A DNA stretch of 64,000 bases, taken from the NCBI GenBank assembly GCA_910577255.1, contig CAJTMH010000007.1:1-64000 (forward strand), given 5' to 3'. The stretch is from an uncultured Duncaniella sp. GTDB lineage: Bacteria; Bacteroidota; Bacteroidia; Bacteroidales; Muribaculaceae. A program made the position numbers and the translations under genes. This document shows positions 24,721 through 36,700 of this stretch, one piece after another; positions within the stretch are counted from its first letter, which is position 1; every line of letters begins with the position of its first letter. The notes beneath the pieces are model-generated. The model searched no databases. It was not told the DNA's origin and saw only the letters and a program-made list of their open reading frames with translations.

Positions 24721-26031
24721 TTATTGAGACTTAAATCTATCAACGTTCCAACAAAACCTATTCAGCTGGTGAAATTTGAACATTGTGCATTCACGAATAT
24801 TTTCTATATTATCCTTAAAACCTTTCAAGCACATCTGAAATTTCGACACTATTGAAGGTTCAGCATCATCGTAATGAAACGAAACAGACTTACAATAATT
24901 TTTTATATTAAAGAAATCTATTAGCTCTCTCACAACCTGTTCTAATCCTTCTTCTTGGATTACTCTTGAGATCAGACTCTCTGTAGTAGCCATATAAAAG
25001 CACAATTCAGGCAAAGATCGTTTATTAACATAATCAGATATCATACTATACATATTCCCACAAAAAAATTTATTAGCCAGTTCTAAATCATATGCTGGAT
25101 TTATATATTGACCATCTTCTGTTGTATCCATAATTAAACGTTGGGAGTAGTAGACATCTATATCCGAGCCAGCGTAATTACGGTTCAACACCACATAATA
25201 CCGGAAAGTACTGAACAAATCGATATAACATATTAAATACCTTCCAAACTGGTTTATTTCAGAGTACAAACGAAGAACATGAGAGGGGAAATTAGGATTA
25301 ATGATATCCTCGACAAGATCTACAATTAACCCAATCCCGGAATAGGGTGTACAAGGAACAAGCATAGCTCTGTCTAAGATCACCGAAGCGGAATTATCTT
25401 CATGAACAAGCAAGGTTTCGTTCAAATCTTTTCTCTCAATTCCCTGAGATAGGGCATATTCGGTCGCAATCTTGATCATGCCTTTCTTAAATATGGTATT
25501 AAAATCTGAATTATTTTCAGAAAAGAATATACCAATCTGCCCCAAATCACTTATATCATCTATGAGTATTCGTTTATACTCCGCATATTCAGGATGTTCC
25601 TTCAAAAGCACCTTTTCAAAATGTGGCAATCGATCTTTATGTGCAACAATTTGAATTTCTTTATTTTCTTCAAATACTTCATAATATGGTGTCAGAGTAT
25701 AGACCTTTCCTGCACAGAACTCGACTTCTTCCTTATTATCTAATTCATTTTCCGAATTAGGGTAAAAATAAGCTCTTAACCTTTTACGTTTATCCTTTCC
25801 ATGATCTCTTTTATAGAGATAATCATGGAGTGTTTCAAGAAAACCTCCAAACAGATTCACAAAGTTACTGTCTTCCTTACTATATGCATTTCCACATTTA
25901 GCACAAAGGATCGTAGTTGATTTCAAGCGTCCATAAATCCCATTGTGAATTATGTGTTCTTTATGCCTTTGAACAGTACCGCTTTTCCCATCATCAGATA
26001 GTGGTCTCCCACACATGTAACATATATCCAT
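24721..26031 (-). CDS. HNH-type nuclease domain protein
   Basis: A 436-residue protein whose N-terminus has a zinc-ribbon HNH pattern: CYMCG (Cys4, Cys7), RHKEHIIHNGIYGRLKSTTI, LCAKCGNAYSKEDS. This matches the CxxC...EHI...N...CxxCN...E layout of HNH endonucleases. The rest (about 80-436) is a long alpha/beta region with no recognised domain. The gene is 7 bases after a trypsin-like protease gene on the same strand, so the two form an operon. It lies within an rhs graveyard. Paired nuclease and protease genes suggest a defence or toxin function, which is inference. Confidence 0.7.
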   Translation of the reverse strand: MDICYMCGRPLSDDGKSGTVQRHKEHIIHNGIYGRLKSTTILCAKCGNAYSKEDSNFVNLFGGFLETLHDYLYKRDHGKDKRKRLRAYFYPNSENELDNKEEVEFCAGKVYTLTPYYEVFEENKEIQIVAHKDRLPHFEKVLLKEHPEYAEYKRILIDDISDLGQIGIFFSENNSDFNTIFKKGMIKIATEYALSQGIERKDLNETLLVHEDNSASVILDRAMLVPCTPYSGIGLIVDLVEDIINPNFPSHVLRLYSEINQFGRYLICYIDLFSTFRYYVVLNRNYAGSDIDVYYSQRLIMDTTEDGQYINPAYDLELANKFFCGNMYSMISDYVNKRSLPELCFYMATTESLISRVIQEEGLEQVVRELIDFFNIKNYCKSVSFHYDDAEPSIVSKFQMCLKGFKDNIENIRECTMFKFHQLNRFCWNVDRFKSQ

Positions 26032-26038
26032 GGCTAAA

Positions 26039-26965
26039 TTATTTGTTTCTATTTAATTTTGCAACAATCTCCTGCATGGCAGGATTGTTTTTCACATCAT
26101 CTAAAGAAACTTTTGGACCGACAACAATGAAGGGTTCATCCAAATTGAGTCCATTTTGCTCCATTCGCTGAATGAGGTCTATTTTAGATATAATTGAGCT
26201 AATTGGCATAACCCTAATCTCATTGAAACCATCTGAGGCCCTAAGTAGCATTCCTAATAATTTCCCGTCATCACTGACAACAGGCGATCCACTGAGACCT
26301 GCCCAATCTCGTTCTCTATTAATTATATAACTAGTAGTAAGGGCAATAATTTCATCATCGTAACGAGAAAACCTCAAATTTAAGTGAGCTTTGTGTTTGA
26401 CACAACCGTCATTTGTTATATTGTCTACGCCTAAAATTGTGCCAATCACGAAATACGATGAATTTTTCACCTCGTCCATATTAATTAAATCCGACTGAAC
26501 GAATCCATCTTTTCTCTGATTGCATGGGAAACTCAGAATTGAATGAGGCAAAGTAAATCCTAATGTAACACACGTGTATAATTTTTTCGGCGCTTCACAA
26601 AATGTGAAATCTACTTCCTCAGGAAATACTAAATCATTTTTATCAGTAGGCTTCGGAGCCTTTACAAATTCAAAACGTGATTTTAAGGGAACACATAGAT
26701 GTGAATGCGTTTTTGTGTCATTGTGTCCAGAAGCAACCCCACAGATACAGTCATTTCCCCATTGCACAAAATCCGGATGATTATGGGGTGAAGTTACATG
26801 GTCTGCAGTGATAAAATAATTAGTTCCTCTATGATTTAATATAAAACCACTACCAAACCCTTTCGGATCTCCGAGATTCTTATGGTAAGATGGGGAAACC
26901 ATGATTTGGAAGCACTTATTATAGGTGCTCCATACATTATTAAATATTTCTAATGAGATTGGCAT
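26039..26965 (-). CDS. Trypsin-like serine protease
   Basis: The start is placed at MPISLEIFNNVWSTYNK (26965), because the frame upstream is read-through of an rhs fragment. The 308-residue product has the chymotrypsin-fold signatures GFGSGFILNHRGTNYFITAD with the catalytic His in ADHV, a candidate Asp in EEVDFTFCEAP, and the serine in GLSGSPVVSDDGKLLGML. There is no signal peptide, so it should act in the cytoplasm. Cytoplasmic trypsin-like proteins often act with a second effector in bacterial defence systems. Here the partner would be the HNH protein that follows. Confidence 0.8.
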   Translation of the reverse strand: MPISLEIFNNVWSTYNKCFQIMVSPSYHKNLGDPKGFGSGFILNHRGTNYFITADHVTSPHNHPDFVQWGNDCICGVASGHNDTKTHSHLCVPLKSRFEFVKAPKPTDKNDLVFPEEVDFTFCEAPKKLYTCVTLGFTLPHSILSFPCNQRKDGFVQSDLINMDEVKNSSYFVIGTILGVDNITNDGCVKHKAHLNLRFSRYDDEIIALTTSYIINRERDWAGLSGSPVVSDDGKLLGMLLRASDGFNEIRVMPISSIISKIDLIQRMEQNGLNLDEPFIVVGPKVSLDDVKNNPAMQEIVAKLNRNK

Positions 26966-26978
26966 AAAATTAAAGATT

Positions 26979-27218
26979 TTATTTGCTACGAGATACGCAC
27001 TGATATAGAGAGAATGCGGTGTTGGTTGAGCTGCTGGAGAATACTCCGTTGACATAGACCTGATCGCTCTCGCCGGAAGTCTTTACGGTATGGTCACCTT
27101 CGGCATCATACCAATAGTTAGACACAAAACCGTTGTCGTCCACTGAAAGAAGACGGTTCTCCTCATCCCAGATGAGCTTGCGCTCACCGACACTGTTGTC
27201 CTTATGTCCGTCGTTCAA
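26979..27218 (-). pseudogene. Duplicated rhs core fragment with 5-base deletion
   Basis: It encodes SVGERKLIWDEENRLLSVDD and NYWYDAEGDHTVKTSGESDQ, nearly identical to the matching stretch of the Rhs giant (about 29210-29420). A 5-base deletion near 27010 shifts the frame. The other frame then continues the match (SLYISAYLVAN) until it breaks off at about 26985, right where unrelated sequence leading to the protease gene begins. This is a displaced rhs end. Confidence 0.8.
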
Positions 27219-27234
27219 TCATACGGCTCGTGGA

Positions 27235-27681
27235 TCACACGTTTATGTTGATATCACAATTCGTAATACTGTCAATACCAGAGTGCTCATCATAAATAGT
27301 CTCAATCCACTTCTCATGCATATACTCTTCTACTTCTTGATAATCCTTATCATAGGGAGCAACTATTTTAAACATTTGTCGAATACACTCATCGCCATCT
27401 AATTCTTTATAAATGTACATGATTACTCTATTAGCAAAAAGAATGAAATAAGCAGTAAGTTCATCTTCGTAGATTCCTATAATTTTATTATCAGTTAAGT
27501 TTTTGACAATATTCCATTTCTTTGTGTTAATTTTTTCATGTAAAGATTTAACAAGACAAAAACTTGAACAATCGAAATACAAACATTTCGTTAGCATCAA
27601 TATAATAATCGCCAATCCATATTGATTCCTTGAATAAGGATTAGCTATCTCCTTATAGAATATACTCTTGATTTGCTCCAT
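27235..27681 (-). CDS. Probable immunity protein for the Rhs toxin
   Basis: A 148-residue soluble protein starting MEQIKSIFYKEIANPY, immediately downstream of the variable Rhs C-terminus. That position is where immunity genes of polymorphic toxins stand. It is AT-rich like the toxin tip and unlike the rhs core. No family is recognised: it is helical with many Cys, Tyr and Ile residues. The open frame extends upstream to 27729, but that part overlaps a perfect hairpin, so the later methionine is preferred. Confidence 0.6.
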   Translation of the reverse strand: MEQIKSIFYKEIANPYSRNQYGLAIIILMLTKCLYFDCSSFCLVKSLHEKINTKKWNIVKNLTDNKIIGIYEDELTAYFILFANRVIMYIYKELDGDECIRQMFKIVAPYDKDYQEVEEYMHEKWIETIYDEHSGIDSITNCDININV

Positions 27682-27696
27682 ATCAGTTTGTTTATA

Positions 27697-27729
27697 GTGG
27701 GACTTATGATATAACATCATAAGTCCCAC
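27697..27729 (-). other. Perfect 14-bp hairpin between toxin and immunity genes
   Basis: GTGGGACTTATGAT (27697-27710) and ATCATAAGTCCCAC (27716-27729) pair around a 5-nt loop. The hairpin begins 6 bases after the Rhs stop and ends 15 bases before the immunity start. No T-tract follows on the minus strand, so it is more likely an mRNA-processing or stability element than a terminator. Confidence 0.7.
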
Positions 27730-27735
27730 GATTGT

Positions 27736-30700
27736 TTAACGTCCGCCTATCGGCATTCCTCTTTGAGTAACCTTGTCATAAACTGTTTCGGTGAATTTCC
27801 TTCCACCAAAATAACCGGCGACACCGCCTATTAATGCTCCAGCAGGAGCTCCGACAATTTCACCGACTCCACCTACTGCAAATCCTATAGATGTACCTGC
27901 GATGCCACCTAATTTAGCACCGGCCCAGGCTCCAGCCCAACCACCTACTACTGATGTTACAGTTCGAGGATTGTAATGTGAAGAGTATATTTCATAGGCA
28001 TCGACGGCTACAGCAGTTAAAGTTAATACTTTTCCAGCAATTCTAATGCCATTAAGACCCTTGATTAAACTCTTTGGTCCCGAAATATGCATTACAGTTC
28101 CATTGTTTGCTACATGATCAGCAACAGCATAGCTGTTTCCCAATTTATATACAGGAGCTCCTTGGGCATTCATCCATTTTCCAAGCTTCTCATATTTAAG
28201 GGCATCAACTTGTGCTTGTAATTCTGGAGATTGACGGATTTGTGAAGAACTATATCCCAATTCAGCTTTTGCAGCAGAATAGAACTCTTTCATTTGGCTA
28301 TTCTTGATTACTACTGCATTGGATACATCAATTCCATCAATACCTAATGTTACACCTCTACCTGTACGACCAGTGCCTGACGCATTAGCCACTGTAGAAA
28401 ACCAGTTATATGAGGAGAGCCTACCATTATGAGTCGCATCAAACCCATTTTTAAGTATCCTACCAGGATGCTGGGTATTATGATACAACGTTGGTGCATT
28501 ATCTCCCTCTTCTCCATTTGGATCAACAAAACGTATTGGATTATTAAACGTGTAGCAATAACTTGTTATGCCCTGATACTTTTCTTGCATCGGGTCAGTT
28601 GACATCCAAAGGCTAAGTCGTGGGTCATAGTATCGCGCTCCATAATAGTACAATCCTGTCTCTTCATCAAACTCTTTTGCATTGAAGAGATAAGGTGTGT
28701 TCCATACACTGTTGCGCTCCTCTATGAACACCTCCCCAAAAGGAACATACTCGATGTGTTGAACCACCTCACCAACAAGATTGGTAATGAAGCTGGAACT
28801 GCCGAGATGGTCGGGATGATAGAAGAACTGGAGATTCTCGTAGTTGTCGGGATCTTTGAAAGACTTGGCAACCGCGCGACTCTGAGCCTTCCTCATTGCC
28901 TTGGCCTGTGCAGCCTCCAACGTTCCGTCATTGCAGCAGAAACCCTCCCCGTCGGCATAGTTGTTGTTGTCTGTACCGTTGTAGGGGACATCAAAGAATG
29001 TGTAGTGGTCCTTGATAACCTGTTGCTGCGCGGTGTACTTGGATTTGTAGTCAACCGAGAGTCCATCGGTCTCGCTTCCTGCATATTCTATGCGGCGCGG
29101 GTCTGAACCGTAGGAGGCGAAATCGCCTACCTTCGACACAATCCTCTGTGAGCCTGCATATATATGCTTGGTATAGCGGCCGCCCTGATTGGCGACAAGA
29201 TAAGGACTAACGTAGAGCGAGAACTTCGCGGTATTTGTCGAACCGCCGGAGAAGACCCCGTTGACATAGACCTGATCGCTTTCACCGGAAGTCTTGACGG
29301 TACGCTCACCATCGGCATCATACCAATAGTTGGACACGAAACCGTTGTCGTCCAAAGAAAGCAGACGGTTCTCCTCGTCCCAGATGAGCTTGCGTTCACC
29401 AATACTGTTTTCACGGTGCTCGTCACTCATCACACGATTCGTATTGACGTAAATGAGATTGCCGTTCTTGTCGTACTGATAAGTATGACCATTCTCTATT
29501 TGCTGACCTTCTGGAGTTTCCTCTGTGCGGTAATTAACATCTTTTACACTTTCAAGCTGGAATTTCTTGCCTTCCTCCGTGCTGTAAGTGTAGGAGAGGT
29601 CGTAGCCGACATTGAGAGTACCGTTGAACTGCACGTTATCCTGTGTCAGATGCTGACGTTTGGAGGTAATGCGGTGCATATTGTCATAGCCCATGTCAAG
29701 AGTGTAGGACGCAGATTTGCTGTCAGCTCCGGTGTATGTGCCGGTTGCTGATGCAAGGCGGTACAGTCCATCGTATGTGTAGCTATGTGACATCTGTCCA
29801 CCGGCATTTCCACTCTGCGGAAGCGAAGCGTTGTTTGCCACCGAAAGGACATTGCTCACAGCATAAAATGTATAGGCATTGTCCATGATGGCTATGCTAC
29901 CACTGTTGACCGCGAGATTGCTGAGACGGCGACGATTGTCGTAGGTGTAGAAAGTCTCCGCGCCGTTGCAATACTTCAGATAGCTGCGCTGCTCGAACTT
30001 GTCATAGCCTAACTTGGTGATGTAGTCGTAGCCGTATGATTTCTCGCCACGGACTTTTTCAAGAAGGCCTCCAAGGTTGTAGGAATATGTCACTTTCTCC
30101 TCATCCGGATAAATCATCTCAACAAGGCGGTTGTGACTGTCATAAGTCCACTGGGTGACGTAGGTTGCGATAGCCTGATTCGGGACGATAAGGGTGCGGC
30201 GTGTCTTTGTCACCTCGCCCATCTTGCCGTAGAAGTATTCTATCGCGCCGGTTCCGTCCTCGCGGAGCATCAGACGACCGATGCGGTTGTGCGATGCGTT
30301 GCGGCCACCATAGTAATACTTGACATTGTTCTCAGGATGGTCAGGATAGTTGATACCTGTCAGACGGTGATAGTCGTAGGTATAGGTTATCATTTTTCCT
30401 TCCTCAGCCATGTTCGCAGTCTGCTTAGTCAGCACGTTGCCGAGAGCGTCGTAAGTGAACGAGGTGATTCCGCTTGCAGGATGGTTAACCTCCGTGCGGC
30501 GGTCGCCCATGTCGTAGGTGGAAAGGGTCTGGTTGCCCTCGGTATCTGTAACTTTTACAAGTCGCTGGATTCCGTCATATTCAAATGTAGTCTCGATTGC
30601 GCCGTCGGGTCCGCTGTGCTGAACCGATTTGACTGTCTTGCCACTACCATTGGTATAGGTTGATTGCTCGTTGCCGAGTGCATCCGTTACTTTCGCAATG

Positions 30701-33700
30701 AGAGCTTTCAATCCTCTGTCAACCGAATAAGCGGTTTGGGTTTCAGAATCATCGGGAAGTTTGACACTGATTGCACGGTCAAGCACGTCGTATGCCGTGA
30801 TTGTCGGTTTCTCAGAGTCAAAGGATGTGTTGAACGATGTCTTTGAACCTGTCCCTTCGGTTACAGGATAGTAAGCCTTGGCGACACGACCGAATGCGTC
30901 ATAGACATTACGTCCGCTGACAATCATAACCGTCTGGTCGGATGCGGCCGAACCCTTGGATGCGGTCGTTACAACACCGTCCTTCTTTACCTGCACAGGT
31001 CGTCCGAAGCCGTCAACAAAAGTGACAGTCTCAAGATCATCGCCCGGATGTTGGATGTCATAATGCTTCGTCACAGCGTATGCCGGAGCGGATATGCCGG
31101 ATTCGCCGAACTCTGCCTTGGGCTTATACTCAAATGCTATGATGTAAGGAACACCTGTCGCAAGCTCATTAGGTCCGCGCACTTTGGTGACACGCCCCAT
31201 GTTGTCAATCTCTGTCTCGTAGTAGAAATTGTTAAAGTCACGGCGTTCAAGTGCGATACCATAACGATAATCGAAATTACCGGCCTCGCTGCGATAACCC
31301 CAAGCATCGTCGATACGCTCGACATACATATTCATCTCCGGCTCGTAGCGGTACTTGTACCACATACGCTGTCCTGTGGCATTTGCCGGAAGTGTTTTCT
31401 GCGTGATATTGCCGTAACGGTCATATTTGTAGTCTGTGACTGCCGTACCGTTGCCGAGTTGCTGTGACACCTGAGTGAGATGGTTGGGATATTTTGTATC
31501 GTAGGTTGCCGACACATTATGATACATAGTGCCGTCTCCTCCGGTAACAACAACATCGGTCGGAAGTCCGAAGATGTGCTTACCCTTGTTGGACGTGTAC
31601 TGTATGCCGGTAGCATAGTCATATGCACCGCCTCCGTTGCTGCCGAGTGTACCCTTGTCGCTGTAACGGTAGGATTTAAGCTCACCGTGGTAGCCGTTGA
31701 GATAATACTCGTTCCATGCCTCGGAAATGGTCACACCGGAAGATGCACCCTCATATTGTATGTTGGCTGTATAACGCAAGGGAACAAATGCGGAAGCTCG
31801 GTCGCTGTAAATCACGTCTTTCTGAACGAAAGAGTAATCATCTGCATTTGCGGTCACACTATAAGCGTCATACTCGTTTACGGTTTCGGTAAACTTGTTG
31901 CCCGAAGCGTCAGTGACGTAAGAGGCCACAAGGTTGCCGGATGCGTAGTAGTTATCTACTGCAAATTCCTGAACGGCCTGACGGTAAACATCACCGCCGT
32001 TTTCGGTGTCAAGGCTCTTTGTGATAACCTTGCCGAAGCCGAGGAAGTCGCGCTCATGACGGTCACGGTTGCCGTCGGCATATTCAAACGCTGTCTTCAT
32101 CAACGGGCCGTCATCATGGATGCCGTCGTCAACAGTCAGTGCCGACATAACCCACTTGCCACCGGGAAGTCCGTAGGTCGGAGTAGAGTGTGCATAGTCA
32201 AGTTCAAAGCGTCCACCTATTGAGTTGGTGACAGATTTGAGCATATTGGTTCGACCGATAGCCGACCGGGTGACTTTCAGCTCGCTTTCCTTGTCAGATT
32301 CAACAATGTCAAGATAGCCGTCACCGTCAACATCCTGCAATGAGAATGTTGTGCGGCTAATACTATGACTTGTAGAGAAGCCGGGGTTAGTCGCTATTCT
32401 AACAATCAGGGCTGGGATGCTAACTGTAAATGCCGTATTAAGAGATTCGGAAGTGGAGATTGTTTCATTCAGAGAGGTAAGACCATTCCATGCAAATGGG
32501 GTGTCAAACCCATTTCCAGTGTTGAGAGAAACCACCACAGCATTGTCGGAGATCCATACCTTATCAGTTAAACCATCTCCATTTACATCCATTAAACTGT
32601 ATTCTGTTTCAGCTACCGATGAAACAACACCGATTCCAGCAGAGAAACTTCCGGAGGCTTTGTTTATCGGACATCCAAAACCGGCACCGGCATTGAATCC
32701 CTGGGATTGGCCGCCTTGAATACGCTCAAGATTCCACTCAACAGGGGCAGAGAATGAGTATCCAAGATTAATCCGCACGGTTTTATCCGATAATATTTTA
32801 TCAGGAAGACCGTCGCCATTCACGTCAACATAGGATTCTATAGTTTCATCGGTATTACGAGGCACACTCGCTGAAATAGAGAATTTTCCTAATGCCGAAG
32901 ATCGAATATTTGAAAGGAATTTAGTGCTATTATTAATAGTCTTGGCAACATCTGATACAGAAGCAACAGGATTGCCACCATATCCCCATGTATGTGATTC
33001 ATTGTCAGTCTGGGTAGTACCCATTCCTCCAAGTTTTTCACCACTGATACCACCTTGCGGATTTGTGTACTGAATGGTGCCACCGGCTATGACATCAGGG
33101 TAGCCGTCTCCATTCATATCCATCATGGTAACGTCTGTTTTCGCACCGCCATTAGCCTTATTGTAGGTGATACCCATCGCTCCAGTCTGAATTACTGTAC
33201 TCTTATTTGTTGAGACCTGAGTAACAGCAGCAGCTCCTGTTCCCTGGAGGAACTCACCAGAGATGCCGGGTATCTCAACATTGCTTTCAAGGGGATTCTC
33301 AATGATTACATTCTGTTCTGCTAAACGTGCAGTTCCAACTTCATCAATAGTCAGATATATATCTTGTCGTTGGCCTATCCAGCGGTCAAGGTTTATCTGA
33401 TCCGTACCAATGGGGGTAAACGGCAAGGTCAAAGGATCGATTTTTGCGTTTTCATCTTCCGGTAGTTTCAAAAGAGACTCGTCAATCGGTTTTGCATATC
33501 GTCCCTCAGACGCATTATAGACAAATCCACCCCAGCCACGGTAAAGCATACCGAAGCCTTCATCCTGCCCATAGGAATAGAAGCTTGCATCAACGGATTC
33601 CGATAATATAGACAATCCTTTCCTAATTGAAACAGCACAAGAGGTGACAGGTGTTGATAATATTTCCGGGTAAGAATATTCGAACCAAACGTTGTCGGTG

Positions 33701-36700
33701 CCGATATTCTTAATCTCCAGAGAATCCGGAGTTATTATACCGTTTACCACTGCAAAGTTCTTCCTAGCTAATAATCTATCGGAAGTCTTTACGGTAAGAG
33801 TGAGGTTTCCAGAGACAGAGGTATTCCCAAAAATAATTTCGGGCTTTATTGTAACCAATGTGTCTGTTACCAGGAAGGATTTTGATTTTCCCTCCGTGTG
33901 CATCTTAGAATAAGTCAGATAGTGTGGTCCTATCTTGATTCTCTGATCTGTCTCTGTTGAATCCTTATACGTAACTTCGGGACTCCATTTGATTGCAGAC
34001 CAATCGACATTTGATGTAGAGGAGATTATGAAACTGATGTTTGGCAAATGCTCTGCATTATTGACATCCGCAACTATATCTGTATCGACACTGTCTTGCC
34101 AGCCATACTCTGTACGGTAAATCTCAGTCTCCTTGTAGTTCGTATTTTCATTTCCATTTTCATCCAAACGATCATTTGATGCGATAATTCTAACAACCAC
34201 ATCATCTGTAGTTTGGGGTTTTGAAAAATGTCCTGATATGGAGAAATCATTACCATTGTCAACGTTCACAATCGTATTGACATCGTAAATTGCACCATCA
34301 GATGGTTTGTATTCAACGGAAGACAAGCCATTAGGCATAATTTCTTCAGTTCCGGTATATGTGACAATCGGCGCCCATTTTACTTGGTCAAATGCACCAT
34401 TGCTTAACTCATTGCTCCCAGATTGAACTCTAAAGTATATCCTATCGCCTTTTGCTACAGAAATTGACTGGGCATTAGCATTGTGTGAAGTCGCATCGCC
34501 CTTAGGAATAGACATGCTCCATAGTTCAGCGTTGCCTTTCTGAATAGCGACCCTTACACCATCTGCATAAGCATATTCATCTGCATCAAAATCTCCTGTC
34601 GGAACTATAAGAGATACCTCTCCGGAAACGTTGACAATACCAGATTTGGGAGCAACCCAAACGCGAACCATATCCTCCATAGGGGATGATGCTATCATTT
34701 CGGCCTGTTCATTTGGATCGACCTCAATCACCGAAGTATCAATCTTTCCTCCATAAATGATAGGACTAGGAGTATCTGCGCTGCTTGATGTGAATGTTGG
34801 AACAGCATTCCCTTGAGAGTCAAATTCAATGTGATTAAAATAAACCTTTCCATTTGAAACAAGGTCTATTAATCCATCACCATTAATATCAGAGAAATAC
34901 TCTGTCGTTTTGACTTTTGTCGATGAAAAATCCGTACCAATAACTCCTGTGAAAGCCTGATAGCCAACAACAGCACTTACACCTCCTGAATTTGTAGAGC
35001 TTTTCGTCGTTGAAAAATTAGATATACCTTTGACTCTAATAGGACTGCCATATTGGATTTCACCATTATCAGAACGCAATTGGGGTCGATAATAGATGCT
35101 GCCACCATCTTTATAAACTTTATCAGGAAGACCATCACCATCAAGATCTACAAAAGTAGAAAGTCCTTTGCTGTTATCACTGGAGTAATTATACGATCCA
35201 CCTCCTGTATTGCCTTTCCATGCGTCTGGAATCATCGGTCCAACACCCACATAAAAAGATCCTCCAATAGATGTGCTGGTAGTGCCACCTAGAGCAGTTG
35301 GTTTGTCACTGAAACGACCGCCAGCAGCTTGTATTGGATTAATAAATCCGGCATCAAGGCCGTCATTGTGAGTGTTCCATGTTTCAGATTCGGACTTGAA
35401 CGGCACATAACCGTTGCCCGACTGAACATCATCGTAATAATCGAAAGTCTGGAAAGCAAATTCATTGCCGCTGTCGTCATACTGACGGACGCTTTCAAGC
35501 ATATCCTTATGGAACGCACCATCAACATAAGAGAATGCATAACTGCGCAGTACCTCGCCCATGAAGTCTATGCTGACTTTCTCAAGCAGACGGTTGGACG
35601 ATGTGAGATAACCGTAGCGGGCATTGTTGGTCTTCTGACGTTTCTCCTTGCCTGATGTAAATGTGACAACGGTGTGAGCCTCCTCACCGGCGTTGCCGGC
35701 GGACACTTTTGCAAGATAGATAGCCTTTGCGTTCAGTCCACCACGAACCGCCTCATCGGCAGTGGCATATTCGTATTCAATCCAGTCTCCGTGGGTTTCC
35801 TCCACACGGCGCAGTTTCCACTCGGATATTACCTCGCGTGCGTTGCCGCTGATGTCGGTTATCGTGCCTTTGAGAACAGCACCATCACCGCCGTAGGTGT
35901 ACACCACGCCCTGTTTGTCGGTGACTTCCCAATAATAATTGGCCGGGCTGTCGCCTTTGCGGATTATGCGCGAGAAGTCTCCACCCTGACGGGTATAGAA
36001 CTGCCTGTCAGCCTTACGGGCGATTCTGTCACCTCGGTGGGCAACGCTCATTGCGCCGTTATCATCCATTGTGGAGAGCATCGAGCCTGAGAGCGAATAT
36101 GTCTCGGTCTCCTCCTCCAAGTTGTAACGGGGAACACCCCAGCGAGTGTCAAGTGATATTGACGGAACGGAAAGATCCCATCCATGACCTAGCCAGCCGT
36201 TTCCTCCATCGCTGTTATAGCTTATACCAAGAGAGGGAGCCATGCCGTTACGGGCAGGAGGCATCTCGAAAGCATATTGGAGATTGGCGGAGCCACGGTT
36301 GTTTGCACTCGGAGGTGCGATGATGTTGAGCTTGGCGGTTGGGTCGGCAGCCTTGATGTCGTTCATCATGGTCGGTGCGAAGCCTTCTGTCTCCGGTGAT
36401 TCGGGTGCCTGAATGACACCGTTGATCATGTCGGTGAAGTGAGTGGTCTTTGACACGACACACGCAAGTTCCTTGTCAACTTTCACTCGGTCAAGGGCAA
36501 CCCAATGTCCTTTCTCGGTGTCGTAGTAGAAAGTGTGTATGTCATCTTCCGTATAACCGCTCGGAATCCTTGTGCGGTCATACTTCAGTCGTATAGTTGC
36601 ACCTTCTTCAGTGAAGTGTGTGCCATGAGGGAGGAAGCGGTAACCATCGCTCTCACCCGTGACGTTGCACATGGCAAAGTCCAGTTCCGGCAGATCCAAG

